This document shows, in pieces, positions 12,801 through 23,404 of a DNA stretch of 64,000 nt (within the stretch, counting starts at the first letter, position 1; the number at the start of each line of letters is the position of its first letter). Below the pieces are notes generated by a model. It had not been told where the DNA came from. It made no database searches and worked only from the letters and a program-made list of their open reading frames with translations. Both the position numbers and the translations under genes were made by a program. The DNA is from Trema orientale (taxonomy: Eukaryota > Streptophyta > Magnoliopsida > Rosales > Cannabaceae): contig JXTC01000056.1 in the NCBI GenBank assembly GCA_002914845.1, positions 419,956-483,955 on the forward strand, in the 5' to 3' direction.

Positions 12801-12974
12801 GAGGCCACATGAGAGCAGGCCCAACAGCCACATCCGGAAGGTCCATACGGGTAGGGTCGGGTCGTCGGTGTTGGTTACCGTGAGCCGGACCTCCTCGATG
12901 GGCGAGAGCTCGTCGATGTCCGGCTCGGCAGGGAGGCGGTCTTCCGGGTCGGGTTTGGGAGGTGGAGCTTCCAT
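6572..12974 (-). CDS. OPT4: Oligopeptide transporter, OPT family (OPT4-like, 740 aa, 6 exons)
   Basis: Exons in transcript order are 12974-12465, 11437-11340, 9637-9074, 8443-8191, 7738-7556 and 7186-6572, totalling 2223 nt with consistent phases. The second exon ([10 protein letters not shown] to VQVSLF) is only 98 nt. Family signatures are present: [10 protein letters not shown] near residue 24, NPGPFN at 113-118, and KIPPR at 526-530. About a dozen or more hydrophobic segments are spread through the protein, and 740 aa matches the family. OPT proteins are proton-coupled plasma-membrane carriers of tetra/pentapeptides, glutathione-type peptides or metal chelates. From memory the closest Arabidopsis relative is OPT4; OPT2 or other members of that clade are not excluded. 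Intron 4 starts with GC (CAG|gcaagt at 8190) rather than GT. The other introns are GT-AG. It converges with the DHH-like gene. Confidence 0.95.
9761..9803. repeat. (GA)n microsatellite in OPT intron 2
   Basis: A perfect GA run of about 21 units lies about 125 bp upstream (plus-strand coordinates) of the 9637 exon edge, inside the 1702-nt intron. Confidence 0.95.
10147..10502. repeat. MITE-like inverted repeat in OPT intron 2
   Basis: The left end (AAAGAGTAAACTGCAAAAAA, then TATAATTTAAATCATAATAT and TTAGACTCTGTAAAATAATA) is matched in reverse complement at the right end (GTAAAGGGTGAAGTGAAAAA, TGTAATTTAAATATT, TTTAGACTCTACAAAATAAT). The arms are about 75-90 bp. I did not find a convincing target duplication. 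Confidence 0.55.
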
Positions 12975-13045
12975 ATTCTAGGGTGAGGAGTGATGAAGAA
13001 TATTGGCAACTAAAAGAAGGTGAGGACAAGTTTAGTAGGGTTGGC

Positions 13046-13055
13046 TATATATAAA
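13046..13055 (-). promoter_or_regulatory. TATA box of the OPT gene
   Basis: On the minus strand TTTATATATAG lies about 75 bp upstream of the ATG (12974), leaving a 5' UTR of about 40-45 nt if transcription starts 30 bp downstream. No other strong TATA lies closer. Confidence 0.55.
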
Positions 13056-13745
13056 ACTATATGCTATATGAGCCTAGAAGCTGCATTGGAGAATATTTGA
13101 CTTTAATATACTGTGGGAGATACTTGTTATTAATATTAATAGAGAGAGTGGCCTATACTCCATAATGGGAATGGGAATTAGAGCTATAAAGGAGGAGTTT
13201 TGTAAAGATTCCAAAGTCAAAGATGATTTTCTTCAATCTATAAATGCAAGTGTACTCTAACGGGTATGGGGTCGGAGATAGTTTGGTTTTCACATTACAA
13301 ACAAAAGAGAACGACAAAAATATAATTGTTTGTGGGAGATCCCCTTGTGTATAGTTTGTTTATGAGGTTCCTTTTAATGATCTAATCAATAAGTGAGTAT
13401 AATACCAGTTTGAAAGCTAGAAAAAGAGCGTGAACTTGGGAAAAAAATTTTCCAATCCTAAATTCATGATCTAGGTTACAATATTTTTGCCCAGTTTTTT
13501 TTTTTTCTCCTTAAATATATAGTGGTATGTTCTAAGTATACTAAATTAATTAGCAATTATTAGAACTACTGGAGCTAATCTACAATCACCGTGAGAGTAT
13601 GACATGCATGTACTGGATAGTTTTTTTTATCACACTCGTGTTATATTAGTACAGATTATATCATATCCCATTATTTTCAGGAGATAATGCATGGATTTTT
13701 TATAATTAAGGATAATATCTACATGATATATATATATATATATAA

Positions 13746-13986
13746 GTTGCCAAATCCAGTAGGTATTTTTTTTTTTTTTTAATCTATGTGTAAGTATTTC
13801 TTTTTAGCCGTTGGATCATCATTTAATGATGATCCAACGGCTATAATGAAGTACATGAAAAGACGTGCATCATTAATGTTATTTCTCTTTTTTATTTTTT
13901 ATTATAAAAAAATATTCATGCTAAATTTTCATTAGCCAAAATGATACTTATGTATAGGTAAAAAAAAATACCTACTGAATTGGTGC
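13746..13986 (+). mobile_element. MITE family 2, copy A
   Basis: The ends are inverted: GTTGCCAAATCCAGTAGGTA on the left, and GCACCAATTCAGTAGGTATT on the right read as reverse complement. A T/A run and ACCTATGTGTAGGTA-type motif follow inside each end. The centre holds a perfect palindrome (GCCGTTGGATCATCATT and its complement). It is inserted in a TATATA run. Related copies are at 29887, 30151, 30357, 32384 and 60838. Confidence 0.8.
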
Positions 13987-15554
13987 ATATATATATATCA
14001 GCTATCAGGTGCTAAAATTACCACAAAGAGATTCTTTCTTAAAATTAGTCTTGCATTTAGAGGTAAGTTTAGATTATTATTCGATTATTAGGGAAAATAT
14101 GTAGAACATTTTAAAGAAGGGGCATTATCAATTTTGACCTTCTTTAAAGAGCGTGTGTGATGAAAAAATGAACAATCTATAAACCATATATAAAATTAGG
14201 ACTTTCATTTAATAAAAGTTTTAGATTTCTAAAATTGCCCTCAACTCGACCTCGAACGAGATTGTTCGACCATAGTCGAATGATGGCTTGACCCCAGTTG
14301 AAACCAGCCGAAAATTTTTCAATCGTCATGTAACATCCCCCAGTATTGCTAACGTGCATAGAAGATATTTGTATAAATGTTAATGAAATTAGAAGACGCT
14401 ACTCGACTCAGACTAATAAAATAGTGAGTAACTAAAAACTTTCCTAAATTTTCTAGAAAGACAAAGAAAAACTCTACTGATAATTATACATAGTGTAACA
14501 TATACATATAAGCACACTCATAAAGTAGATATCTCATACAAATATATATAATATACACACACTCAAAACAAATACAAAATCCTCTGTTAGAAACTCATAA
14601 CGTCAAAATACTCATATACATAAACTGCTGTCAGAAAGTCGGCGTTCCTCCTCGAAACTCACATACTATCAGTATCCTCTACAATGTAAGAATATTTGTG
14701 AGTATGAAATTCACATACTATTAGAGAACATTATAAGGTTTTGCTCCAAAAAATTGAGTTCATAGTTGATTTTACTAATTTATTTCAAGTTCATAGGATT
14801 TTTTTATTGAAAAGCCAAAACAAAATTCATGCCCAATATATATATGAAATAACAAAGTTTCAAAATAAATAAATCCAGTGAAACGCATTAGACTCTTCAA
14901 TGTTTTTATCTCCCAAATAGATTAAAAAAAAATTGAAAATCAAAACACTCTTCAAGCCAACAAAGAGAAAATAATAATTAAAAAGAGCAATGAGAGCAAT
15001 AAGCATATGATGGGTAAATCATTGGACTAGTACAAGAGATTAGATAGGAGGGAGAGATCATAAAGAATAAGAAGTAAAAAAAGAAAAAATTAAAGTTTGA
15101 CTTAAAGATCATGTCTTGAAGGTCATGTCAAGGAAGGGGTATAGTTAATACTTAATACTTTTTATCTTCTAATTTTGCAGATACATTATTTGTCTAATTT
15201 ATTCTTTTTTGTTAAGAGTGGTGCCTTTATGCTGTGTAGGGGTGCAAATATAGCCCCTACTCAAAAACATGTGAGTTATATTTTTATCATTTAAAAAGGG
15301 TACTAGTAGAATACAAAACTCAAAAAGAGTAATGAAAAAAAACGTGCTACAATTTGAGAAAGTAATTACTTTACATTAGAGAGAGATTCATCGGGAAGGA
15401 ATAATTAAACTGGAAAAATAAATTAATATGCATTGAAGATTCTTCATATGATGTGAAGCAGATACTTATATAAATCATAGTCTCACAGCTACACAATAAA
15501 ATATTGCTTCCAAGTTAATTGAGAATTGGCTAAAACACAAGACCTCATTGTCTT
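13987..15554. other. AT-rich intergenic DNA
   Basis: No gene was seen. The only recognisable item is a repeat fragment at 14117-14206, the inverted relative of the window start (GGGGCATTATCAATTTTGACC side). The rest is AT-rich low-complexity sequence. Confidence 0.6.
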
Positions 15555-15790
15555 AGTCTGTTTCTAATAAATGTTGTCATATTCATCAAAGACAATTTGC
15601 TTTATTTGAATTAGATTATAGACTTCCAAGTCAATTGCGAGTAATATCTATCAAGCTACTATTATGATCATTAGTCTGTCTTTAATAAATGTTGTCATAT
15701 TCATCAAAGACAATTTGCTTTATTTGAATTGGATTATAGACTTCCAAGTCAACTGCGAGTAATAATATCTAAGCTACTATTATGATCATT
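15555..15790. repeat. 117-bp tandem duplication
   Basis: Two head-to-tail copies lie at 15555-15671 and 15672-15790. Both run from AGTCTGT..TAATAAATG through TCATCAAAGACAATTTGCTT to ATTATGATCATTA and differ at only a few positions, so the duplication is recent. Confidence 0.9.
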
Positions 15791-15936
15791 AATTGATTCA
15801 ATATAAACTACTAGGAGCAAGCTTCTGAGAGAGCATCTGAGAGAGTTACACTCAAGCCCGATGATTTGCAACCCCTGCGCGCCCCTAAGAGAGCATCTGT
15901 GATAATTATTCTTACCACCATCATAAAACATGGCTC

Positions 15937-15979
15937 TATATAAACTACTAGGAACAAGCTTCTCCCACCAATGTGGGAC
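15937..15979 (-). promoter_or_regulatory. snRNA-type promoter (USE plus TATA) with Pol III spacing
   Basis: On the minus strand GTCCCACATTG (15979-15969) matches the plant upstream sequence element RTCCCACATCG at 10 of 11 positions. It is followed after exactly 24 bp by TTTATATA (15944-15937). From memory, 24 bp is the spacing of Pol III-type plant U6 promoters. A start would be expected near 15913. I do not recognise U6, U3 or another snRNA downstream, and no early T-run terminator is evident. The TATA half is repeated nearby at about 15810-15842. Confidence 0.45.
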
Positions 15980-16729
15980 TTCTTGTTTTTTCTTTTCATT
16001 TTTCCAATTCCAATGGTGCACTTTTGAGCTCATTCATCCGTGTGTACCATTTTAAGCGTGTGAATATACGAAATCGATGTCCTCGCGGAGGAGAACAAGA
16101 ATTCACCAAGACCTTTCATCAACAAAATGTGTGTCCCACTCAATTTTTAGCTTCAAAATGGTTCATAAAACTGGGTTTTATAACAAATTTAGACTTTATA
16201 ATCCACTTAGGCTTCTAAGCCTAAATTATTTCCTTAACTTATTTTTCTAACAATACCAATAATGCGTGTGATATATGTTTAAACTATTATTTTATTTTTA
16301 AATGAGACTAAAGCATTTAAAATTTAGTGGTTGTATATCGTGTATGGTGTAAGTTTTTTGTGTAAATTATTGATGTCTTTAGTGTTACATTTCTTCTAAA
16401 ATAATGTGATTATCCTAATGGATAATTTGGCTAGAATAGGTTATATTTAGAATCTGAGTGCTTCCGTATAGATCATGAATATTCACGAATCATGATCATA
16501 TTGGTCTAGGTCAGCTCTATTGTTTAATCTTTGACCCATGAAGAACGTTTTTATTAAACTAAACAAATAATAGTACATCTCTCTCTCTCTTTTTCTTCCC
16601 TTTTGGTTAGGGAAACACATATTACATATTTGTATGATTATAGATCCACAATGAATTATAACAATAATTATTTTTTGGGAGATCAATATGTCACTCTTAT
16701 ATTTTTAATTGAATCAAAGTTTTGATCTT

Positions 16730-17213
16730 AAGAACAAGGGTTTTTGGCATGATTAGTCCCTGAATTTTTCGATGATTTGCAATGTATCCCCAAAATTTTT
16801 TTTTTGGCAATTAGGACCCTGAATTTAGAATTTTTGGCAATGTATCCCCTGAACTTTTTTTTTGGGCAATTAGGACCCTGAATTTAGAGTTTTTGGCATG
16901 ATTAGCCCCTGAATTTTTCGTTAATTTGCAATTTATTTTTTAATTGTTTAAAAATTTGAATATAACTCAGGGGATATATTGCAAATCAGCGAAAAATTCA
17001 GGAGCTAATCATGCTAAAAACCCTAAATTCAGGGTCCTAATTGCCAAAAAAAAAGTTCAGGGGATACATTACAAATCTACGAAAAATTCAAGGGCTAATT
17101 ATGCCAAAAATTCTAAATTCAGGGTCCTAATTGCCAAAAAAAAAAGTTCAGGGTATACATTGCAAATCATCGAAAAATTCAAGGACTAATCATGCAAAAA
17201 ACCCGAAGAACAA
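16730..17213. mobile_element. Foldback element 1 with 8-9 bp target duplication
   Basis: The body (16738-17205) is one long imperfect palindrome. The left half has repeated modules such as GGCATGATTAGTCCCTGAAT, GCAATGTATCCCC and GGCAATTAGGACCCTGAATT. The right half has the same modules in reverse complement, and the ends read GGGTTTTTGG and AAAAAACCC. The flanks share AAGAACAA (16730-16737, 17206-17213). This architecture fits non-autonomous Mutator-type foldback elements. The ORF at 16944-17189 is the repeat read as protein. Confidence 0.8.
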
Positions 17214-17285
17214 TGCCAATGTGATCGTAAAAAACCTTGTTTATTGCTTCGTGGCTTTTGGGGATGCAGAGAATGTGCAAGGACT

Positions 17286-17818
17286 TTTGGTTGTAAGAGT
17301 GTTCATCTGATCCAATTTACACTATTTTAGCAATTTATATCCGATCTATATTAGGTGCAGATTTTAGATTTCTTATCCAATCCATTCAATCCGCATAAAA
17401 CGTTTAAACCAATCTAATCTAATCTGTAAATGTGGATCAACTACCTTAGATTGGTTACTTGGACTTGATAAATAAACTTTTAAAATTAGGCTTCATGTCA
17501 TTTTTTTTCTTAGATTATAAGTCTTTTTAACAAATTTGGCCTATTATTGATCATATATATGCATATAAAATTAAATACAATCTATTAAAATCTAAAATTA
17601 AACTAAATTAAACTCAAAATATTAAATAATATATATTTTATTTAAAAATCTATATATTACGTGCGGATTGGATTTGATGGGTTACTTTTCAAGGTAACAA
17701 GAGTACCGAGTTCGCAGAAGTGCAGATATCAATTTTTGGATCCAATCCAAGCCACATAAGTGCGGATATCCACACTTTGTGATTGGATTAAACGGAATTT
17801 GAACACCCTATTTGGCTG
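17286..17818. mobile_element. hAT-like MITE with 8-bp target duplication
   Basis: The body 17294-17810 begins TAAGAGTGTTCATC and ends GAACACCCTA, so the inverted termini are TAAGAGTGTTCA / TAGGGTGTTCAA. The flanks are TTTGGTTG (17286-17293) and TTTGGCTG (17811-17818), 7 of 8 identical. Sub-terminal repeats of GGATTGGATT / AATCCAATCC type are typical of plant hAT MITEs. Confidence 0.75.
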
Positions 17819-18509
17819 CCAAATGGGACTTTGCCAAATCCATGAAATATTTTAACCAACTCTTAAATTAATTTTCCCCTTAAAACAAAAATCTTATCAA
17901 ACAAACTCAGCTGATATTGATCTTCACAATAGGTCGACCGTTCTTTCTAGCTAGAATGTGTTCTGATAACAATTTCATTCAAGCATGCATGTAAATCTCG
18001 CATAAGAAAAGCTACAACCAATTTTATAATCAGTTACCCAATTCAATTTTTTTGGAATATTTATCAATGCAGTAATTATAAAAGAAAATACCGAGGAAAG
18101 CTATATTTGCATCCCAAATAGCATAAAAGTACCCGTAATCTAAATTAACCCCACTGACTATTTAGAAAAAAATAATTAGTTATTTTATTCGCTTTTAAAA
18201 ATTATATCCCTTATCATACCTAAAATTGATATTTCGTTATTTATCCTATCAATTTAATTAACTTATCAATTTTGGCACTCCTGGTGATATTAAGGCATTT
18301 ATAAAAAAAAGTTACAAATATACCCTTGTTAATTAAAAAAACTTAGTCAAACAAATATCTCCATTTGTTTGATGTTTTTAGATATCAAATAGAGTTTATG
18401 TATTTATTTTTTATGAGTTAATATATCTTATTAGATGCAAATTAAAAAAAAAATGAAAGAATATTCTAACAACACTGATGGAAAACTTTTTCAATTTATT
18501 AATTAGAAT

Positions 18510-18679
18510 AAAAAACTAGGAGGCGGCTATAGTAGGGGCGCCCCTACGTAAGGCCCCTGTTTATACACCGTTTGATGGGAATCTGTGGGGAATCTGTTTA
18601 TACACAGATTCCCATCAAACGCTGTATAAACAGCGCCTTACGTAGGGACGCCCCTACTGTAGACACGCCCAAAAAACAA
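18510..18679. mobile_element. Mutator-type MITE, family 1, copy 2
   Basis: The body 18519-18670 (152 bp) is almost a complete hairpin. The left arm GGCTATAGTAGGGGCGCCCC runs through ACGTAAGGC and GTTTGATGGGAATCTGT and is mirrored on the right. Flanking 9-mers AAAAAACTA and AAAAAACAA differ at one base. Confidence 0.85.
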
Positions 18680-18859
18680 AAGTAAAAAAAGCTCTAAAAC
18701 AATAACAATCGTGTTTTTGTAGAAAACGGAGGAAAAGAAAAGGACGATTTCAAACTAGATAAAATTTAAGTTCCAATGTCATCGTCATTATCTTTTCGAA
18801 TTGATGAAAAAAAATTCAAAACAACAACAAAAATAATAATAATGATAATATAATCATTA

Positions 18860-19550
18860 TAATTATAAGAGTAATTGTCACTAAAATACTATCTGTTTTT
18901 AAAAAATGTTAAAAAAAAACCTTGTGTTTTTAGAAATTCAAAATAAATACTTTCTATTTAACAAAAATTATGACGAAATATCTTTTGTTTTGAAAAAATG
19001 TGAAAAAAACCCTTGTTTTGTTAAAAATTCAAAATAAATACTTTCCATTTGAATTATCATATTATTTGCTACCTTTGACAAGGTTTCAAAAAAATTAGTA
19101 AAATTAATATTTTACTCATAATATATTATTTTAAGAAATACACCATACTTGAAAATAAAGGGAGAGAAAATAAACATGGTCTAAGCCCTCTTAAAAAAAA
19201 AAAATCTTCTATCCATTGTTGTGGCACAAATCTAGAAAAAAAAATTTTAATTTTTGAAAATTTCTCAAATAGAAGATATTTATTTTGAATTTCTAATAAT
19301 ACAAGGGTTTTTTTCATACTTTTTTAAAACAGAGGGTATTTTAGTGATAATTTTCGTTAAATAGAAGGTACTTATTTTGAATTTCAAAAAACACAAGGTT
19401 TTTTTTTTCACATTTTCTCAAAATAGAGAGTATTTTAGTGATAATTTTCGTTAAATGGAAGATACTTATTTTGAATTTCCAAAAATAGAAGGTTTTTTTC
19501 ACATTTTTTCAAAACAAAAAGTATTTTAGTAATAATTTCCTTAATTATAA
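18860..19550. mobile_element. Foldback element 2 with perfect 9-bp target duplication
   Basis: TAATTATAA flanks the body (18860-18868 and 19542-19550). The 673-bp body has inverted ends (GTCACTAAAATACT left; ATTACTAAAATACT as the right-end reverse complement). Inside, several modules of about 75-110 bp (AAATTCAAAATAAATACTTT and its reverse complement) repeat on both arms around a short centre. No coding capacity. Confidence 0.8.
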
Positions 19551-21599
19551 TAAGGACTAGAGGTACGATGTTTGTACAGAAAGCTCAATGAAGATTTTTA
19601 TTGAAATATGATGTGGTATAATTATTAAGAGCGAATTATGATAAACTTGATTATAAAATTATGTATAAATTGTATATTTCGGTCTTTTTCTTTAAAGATA
19701 AATATGTAATAAAAATTTTGAAAAAAAAATGTGCTTTATGAGTTTATGCCACTTGGGGGTAAAAATATAACTCCCCAATACTAAAAATCTTCGTGTTATA
19801 GCAAAATACTATTATCACCCTATTTTTGTAGGAATGTATAATATATAACTTCAGTTTGCCAAATTAGTTCAAAATTATCCTTTAGGTCCTATTTTAGTCA
19901 AAATTATATTGTGAAATAAAACTACCTATTTAGTCAAAATTATATTGTGAAATTATTGTGAAATAAAACTAACATTTTTAATCAACCTAGCTAAATTTTA
20001 TGTAGATATGATTAACCTTGACGTCAATAAGAAGGGGAAAAAGGAAATTACATGCAATACTAATTTATCGAACGATAAATGATAGACTTGACAATTAATG
20101 ATAAATTAAACCATTGTCTATGTATGTGACTCCATAAATTAGAGATTTTAGGGCAACATACACATCTTCTACTCTTTGGAAACTTCCACCACCGTGTTAA
20201 CTCTTCGGAATGATATGATAACAAATCGTCTGTAAATATCAACAATCGTTAGTGTAAAGTTGAAAATCTACAATTAAATGTATAAAGTTCATGATCACTT
20301 GTGATTATGCACCTTAAAATAATGGGAAAAAATTGGTAATTAAGTGCAGCGCTCATTAATTGTCTAAAGATCTGTGAAGTGATCAAGTCATATGTAATTC
20401 GAAGTCAATAAAATTGGGTATTATAGAGAATATAGAATATCAATATGAAGATTATTATAGATAATTTCTAGAGAGAATGAATAGACTGAATAAGAATATA
20501 TATACTTATAGAAAAAGGTAGGGCCAATTGGATAATTCAATAATAATTAAATAACTGAATAAGCATTATCCATAATAAACCCAACATCCAAGATATAGTG
20601 GAATACTTATCAATGTCTAATTTGAAATATAAATACTATGATAATTACAAATAGTAATTACGTTTTTTTTTTAAATATGAAGACCGATAAAAACATAAGT
20701 AACTTTAAATTGCCGCGTGGGAAATGAAATGAGTAGTGCCAATATTGACAATAACAATTTGTATAGATTTCTCTAAATTTGGAACTCATAATTATGAGAG
20801 TGGTTGATTTATGAATCATCATTCCCTTTCCAAGTAACATGTGGTTATACCATTATAAGAACGAGAATATTTTGAATTCCAATTGGGAATACTTAGACAT
20901 ACTTGTACACTTTGCCTTTGCCTCAAAATATTTTTTGAAAAATAAAAAGAAAAAAATGAAAAAAGAAAACAAAATATTGGAATTCTTGTATAAATAGCAA
21001 TTTTAAAATTCAACTTTGTCATATATCAGCGGACTAAATGTATTTAGAACTATTAACTTTTGTCATAGATCAGCTAAGTAAATATATTTAAAAATATAGT
21101 GGTTTTGCACTAAAATACTCCTCCAATTTGTAGACAAATTTCAACCAGCTGAAGAAAATATGGGTAAATTTGGAATTTTACAATAAAAACTAGTATAAAA
21201 CAAACAAGTGAAAAGAAATAACTAAGGGTGAAAACTGAATCTCAATAAATGCTACTCAGCCTAATTTCCTCTAAAACAACGTGAAATAGACCTTACTAGT
21301 AGTGTTTTGGGGCAAATTGATAAAATGACTTTTCCAAAACTATCACAATGTTAGTGAATAGTGACAAGTGGTTAATCCTAAAACGATTCATATTTCTATG
21401 GCCATAAATATTGTGACAATCGGCATTAATACATTGACTACCGTCACTAATATTATGATAGTCTTTGAAATTTTGAAACATACATTAAAAAACGTGATTT
21501 TGCCCAAATTACTCCTAGTCAGATTGCAGAGGGACAAAAAGCCCAAAAATGAGTTTGCTTTAATTTAAGGGAAAAAAGACGAGGAAATTTGATTTTTTT
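19551..21599. other. AT-rich intergenic DNA
   Basis: No gene or clear transposon was recognised. A small tandem duplication (TAGTCAAAATTATATTGTGA, about 19909-19970) is present. The short ORFs here lack any family feature. Confidence 0.6.
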
Positions 21600-21990
21600 T
21601 TATGGTTTTCTTTCAAAAAAATTGAAAAATCTCAGAATTTAAAATTGTTCTGAAAAATTCTGGATTTAATTATAAAAATATTATTTTTAAAAATATTTAG
21701 AAAAATACTATTTTTTATTAATTGATGAGATACTTAAGATAGCTAGTCGAGTTACCTGAGGTAACTTGAATAGTTACTTCAAGTAACTGAATTGGTACTC
21801 TAAATAACCTAACTGGTTACCTCGAGTACCATTAAAAAATACTAATTTTGAAAAAAAATGGTATTTTTCTAAATACTTTTTAAAAGTGTTACTTTTCTAA
21901 TAATACTTTTAAAAAGTGATATTTTTCTAAATCAAATTGGAATTTTTCAAAAAAATCAGTCCATCCGAGATTTTTCAAATTTTGGTAATT
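21600..21990. repeat. Foldback element 3 with palindromic core
   Basis: The left arm (TTGAAAAATCTCAGAA, ATATTTAGAAAAATACTATT) is mirrored by the right arm (GGTATTTTTCTAAATACTTT, GAGATTTTTCAAATTT). The core (about 21743-21830) contains successive small palindromes: TTACCTGAGGTAA, AGTTACTTCAAGTAACT and GGTTACCTCGAGTACC. Boundaries are approximate and no target duplication was found. Confidence 0.6.
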
Positions 21991-22559
21991 TGGGCCTGGG
22001 TTTTTGTAATAAGCCCAAAAAAGGCACCTAGTACTATCTTTTGATAAATAATACCAAGAATATTATGTCCAAACTTTTACTCATTTTGTAGTACTTTTTT
22101 TTAGAAAAATAACAAATTCGTGCTAAGAAAGACCAAATAAAATTTTAGAATTTTTATTTTTTCTTGTTTCTTTTTGCTACTAGTTTACTTGTAGCTGATC
22201 ACTCTTAAAACTAATTACCAATTTATTATTAGAAATTATAAACTAATTGATTTTTGAAAACTAGAAACCAAATTGGTTACTAAAAACCAACAACCGTATT
22301 AGTTTCCACTATAAATATAATAACTATTTAGTTAATAAAAACTGAAAACCAAATTAGTTTCTATCATAAATAGTAGAACTATTTGGTTAATTCAGTTATT
22401 GATTACTAGAAACTAATTTGGTTATTGGAAACTAGTTGCCAGAATCTAAAAACCAATATATATTTCTGTTGCTTTTACTTCAAAAATATAATTACTTAAT
22501 TTGAGAACTTGATCATATTCTTCAGCGTCCTTACTCAATACCTCACCCAATTCTTGCTA

Positions 22560-22968
22560 CGGGACATTCTGCAAAAAGAAAATCACAATAGCTTTCAGGA
22601 AACTTTCATTGTTTCCTGTGATTTGAAAAAGAAACAACAATAGTTTCCAAGAAACTTTCGTGGAATCCTGTGATTTACTTAGCTACAGGGCATTCTGCTA
22701 AAAGGAAACCATTCCAGGAAACCTTTGTAGTTTCCTATAATTTATTTAGCTACAGAACATTCTGCAAAAGGAAACCACAATAGTTTCCCAGAAATGTTCG
22801 TAGTTTCATGTGATTTACTTACGTGCAGGACATTCAGCTAAAGGAAACCAAACTGGTTTCCAAGAAATCTTTGTGATTTCCTATGATTTACTTACTTACA
22901 GAACATTCCGCTAATAGGAAACTAAATTAAACCAAATTGGTTTCCAGGAATCCTCTGTGGTTTCCTGG
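22560..22968. repeat. Tandem array of a ~70-75 bp unit
   Basis: Five to six diverged head-to-tail units share the order ACATTCTGC, AAAGGAAACCA, GGTTTCC, TTTGTGGTTTCCT, TGATTTACTTACTTACAG. Each unit has inverted GGAAACC/GGTTTCC pairs, so each can form a hairpin. An A tract at 22969-22986 follows the last copy. Confidence 0.8.
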
Positions 22969-23030
22969 AAAAAAAAAAAAAAAAAAGATGACTTATTTAC
23001 TAAAATACCACAGCGTTTCTAGCTTCCAAA

Positions 23031-23207
23031 GTATTTTGAAAAATACCATAAAAATGTCGTATGGATTTTTATTATTTTTTAAAAGTTGTAAATTTGATAA
23101 TATTTTTTAGATATTTATACTTATTTTTCAAAAAATATTACCAAATTTACGACATTTCAAAAATAATAAAAATCTGTACGACCTTTTTGTGACATTTTTC
23201 AAAATAC
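23031..23207. repeat. Long hairpin (inverted repeat, ~79-bp arms)
   Basis: Arms 23031-23109 and 23129-23207 are reverse complements at roughly 85% by eye. Both contain GTATTTTGAAAAAT, GATTTTTATTATTTTT and GTAAATTTG.TAATATTTTTT. The loop is about 19 nt. It sits between the 70-bp array and the 300-bp array. Confidence 0.8.
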
Positions 23208-23404
23208 GAGGTTAGGACACTTTTACCTATGTTTGAAAAAATAATACCAAAAATACGATCTTTAAAAAATATTTATTTTTTTCGTACGACGTTAGCGGTA
23301 TTTTTCTAAATATTTCAACTGGAAAACGTGGTGGCGTTTTCATAATTTGTCGTCATTTTGAGAAACATTTATTGAAGAGTTAACGCGTCAAAATTTAATG
23401 AAGG

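Noticed and set aside
16944-17189. ORF with repeated KNSGANHAKNPKFRVLIAKKK-like phrases
   Set aside because: The repetition is the foldback element's DNA modules read in one frame, not a repeat protein.
22560-22968. Regularly spaced repeats reminiscent of a CRISPR array
   Set aside because: The units are diverged, have no unique spacers of constant length, and lie in a plant nuclear context; they are an ordinary tandem array.
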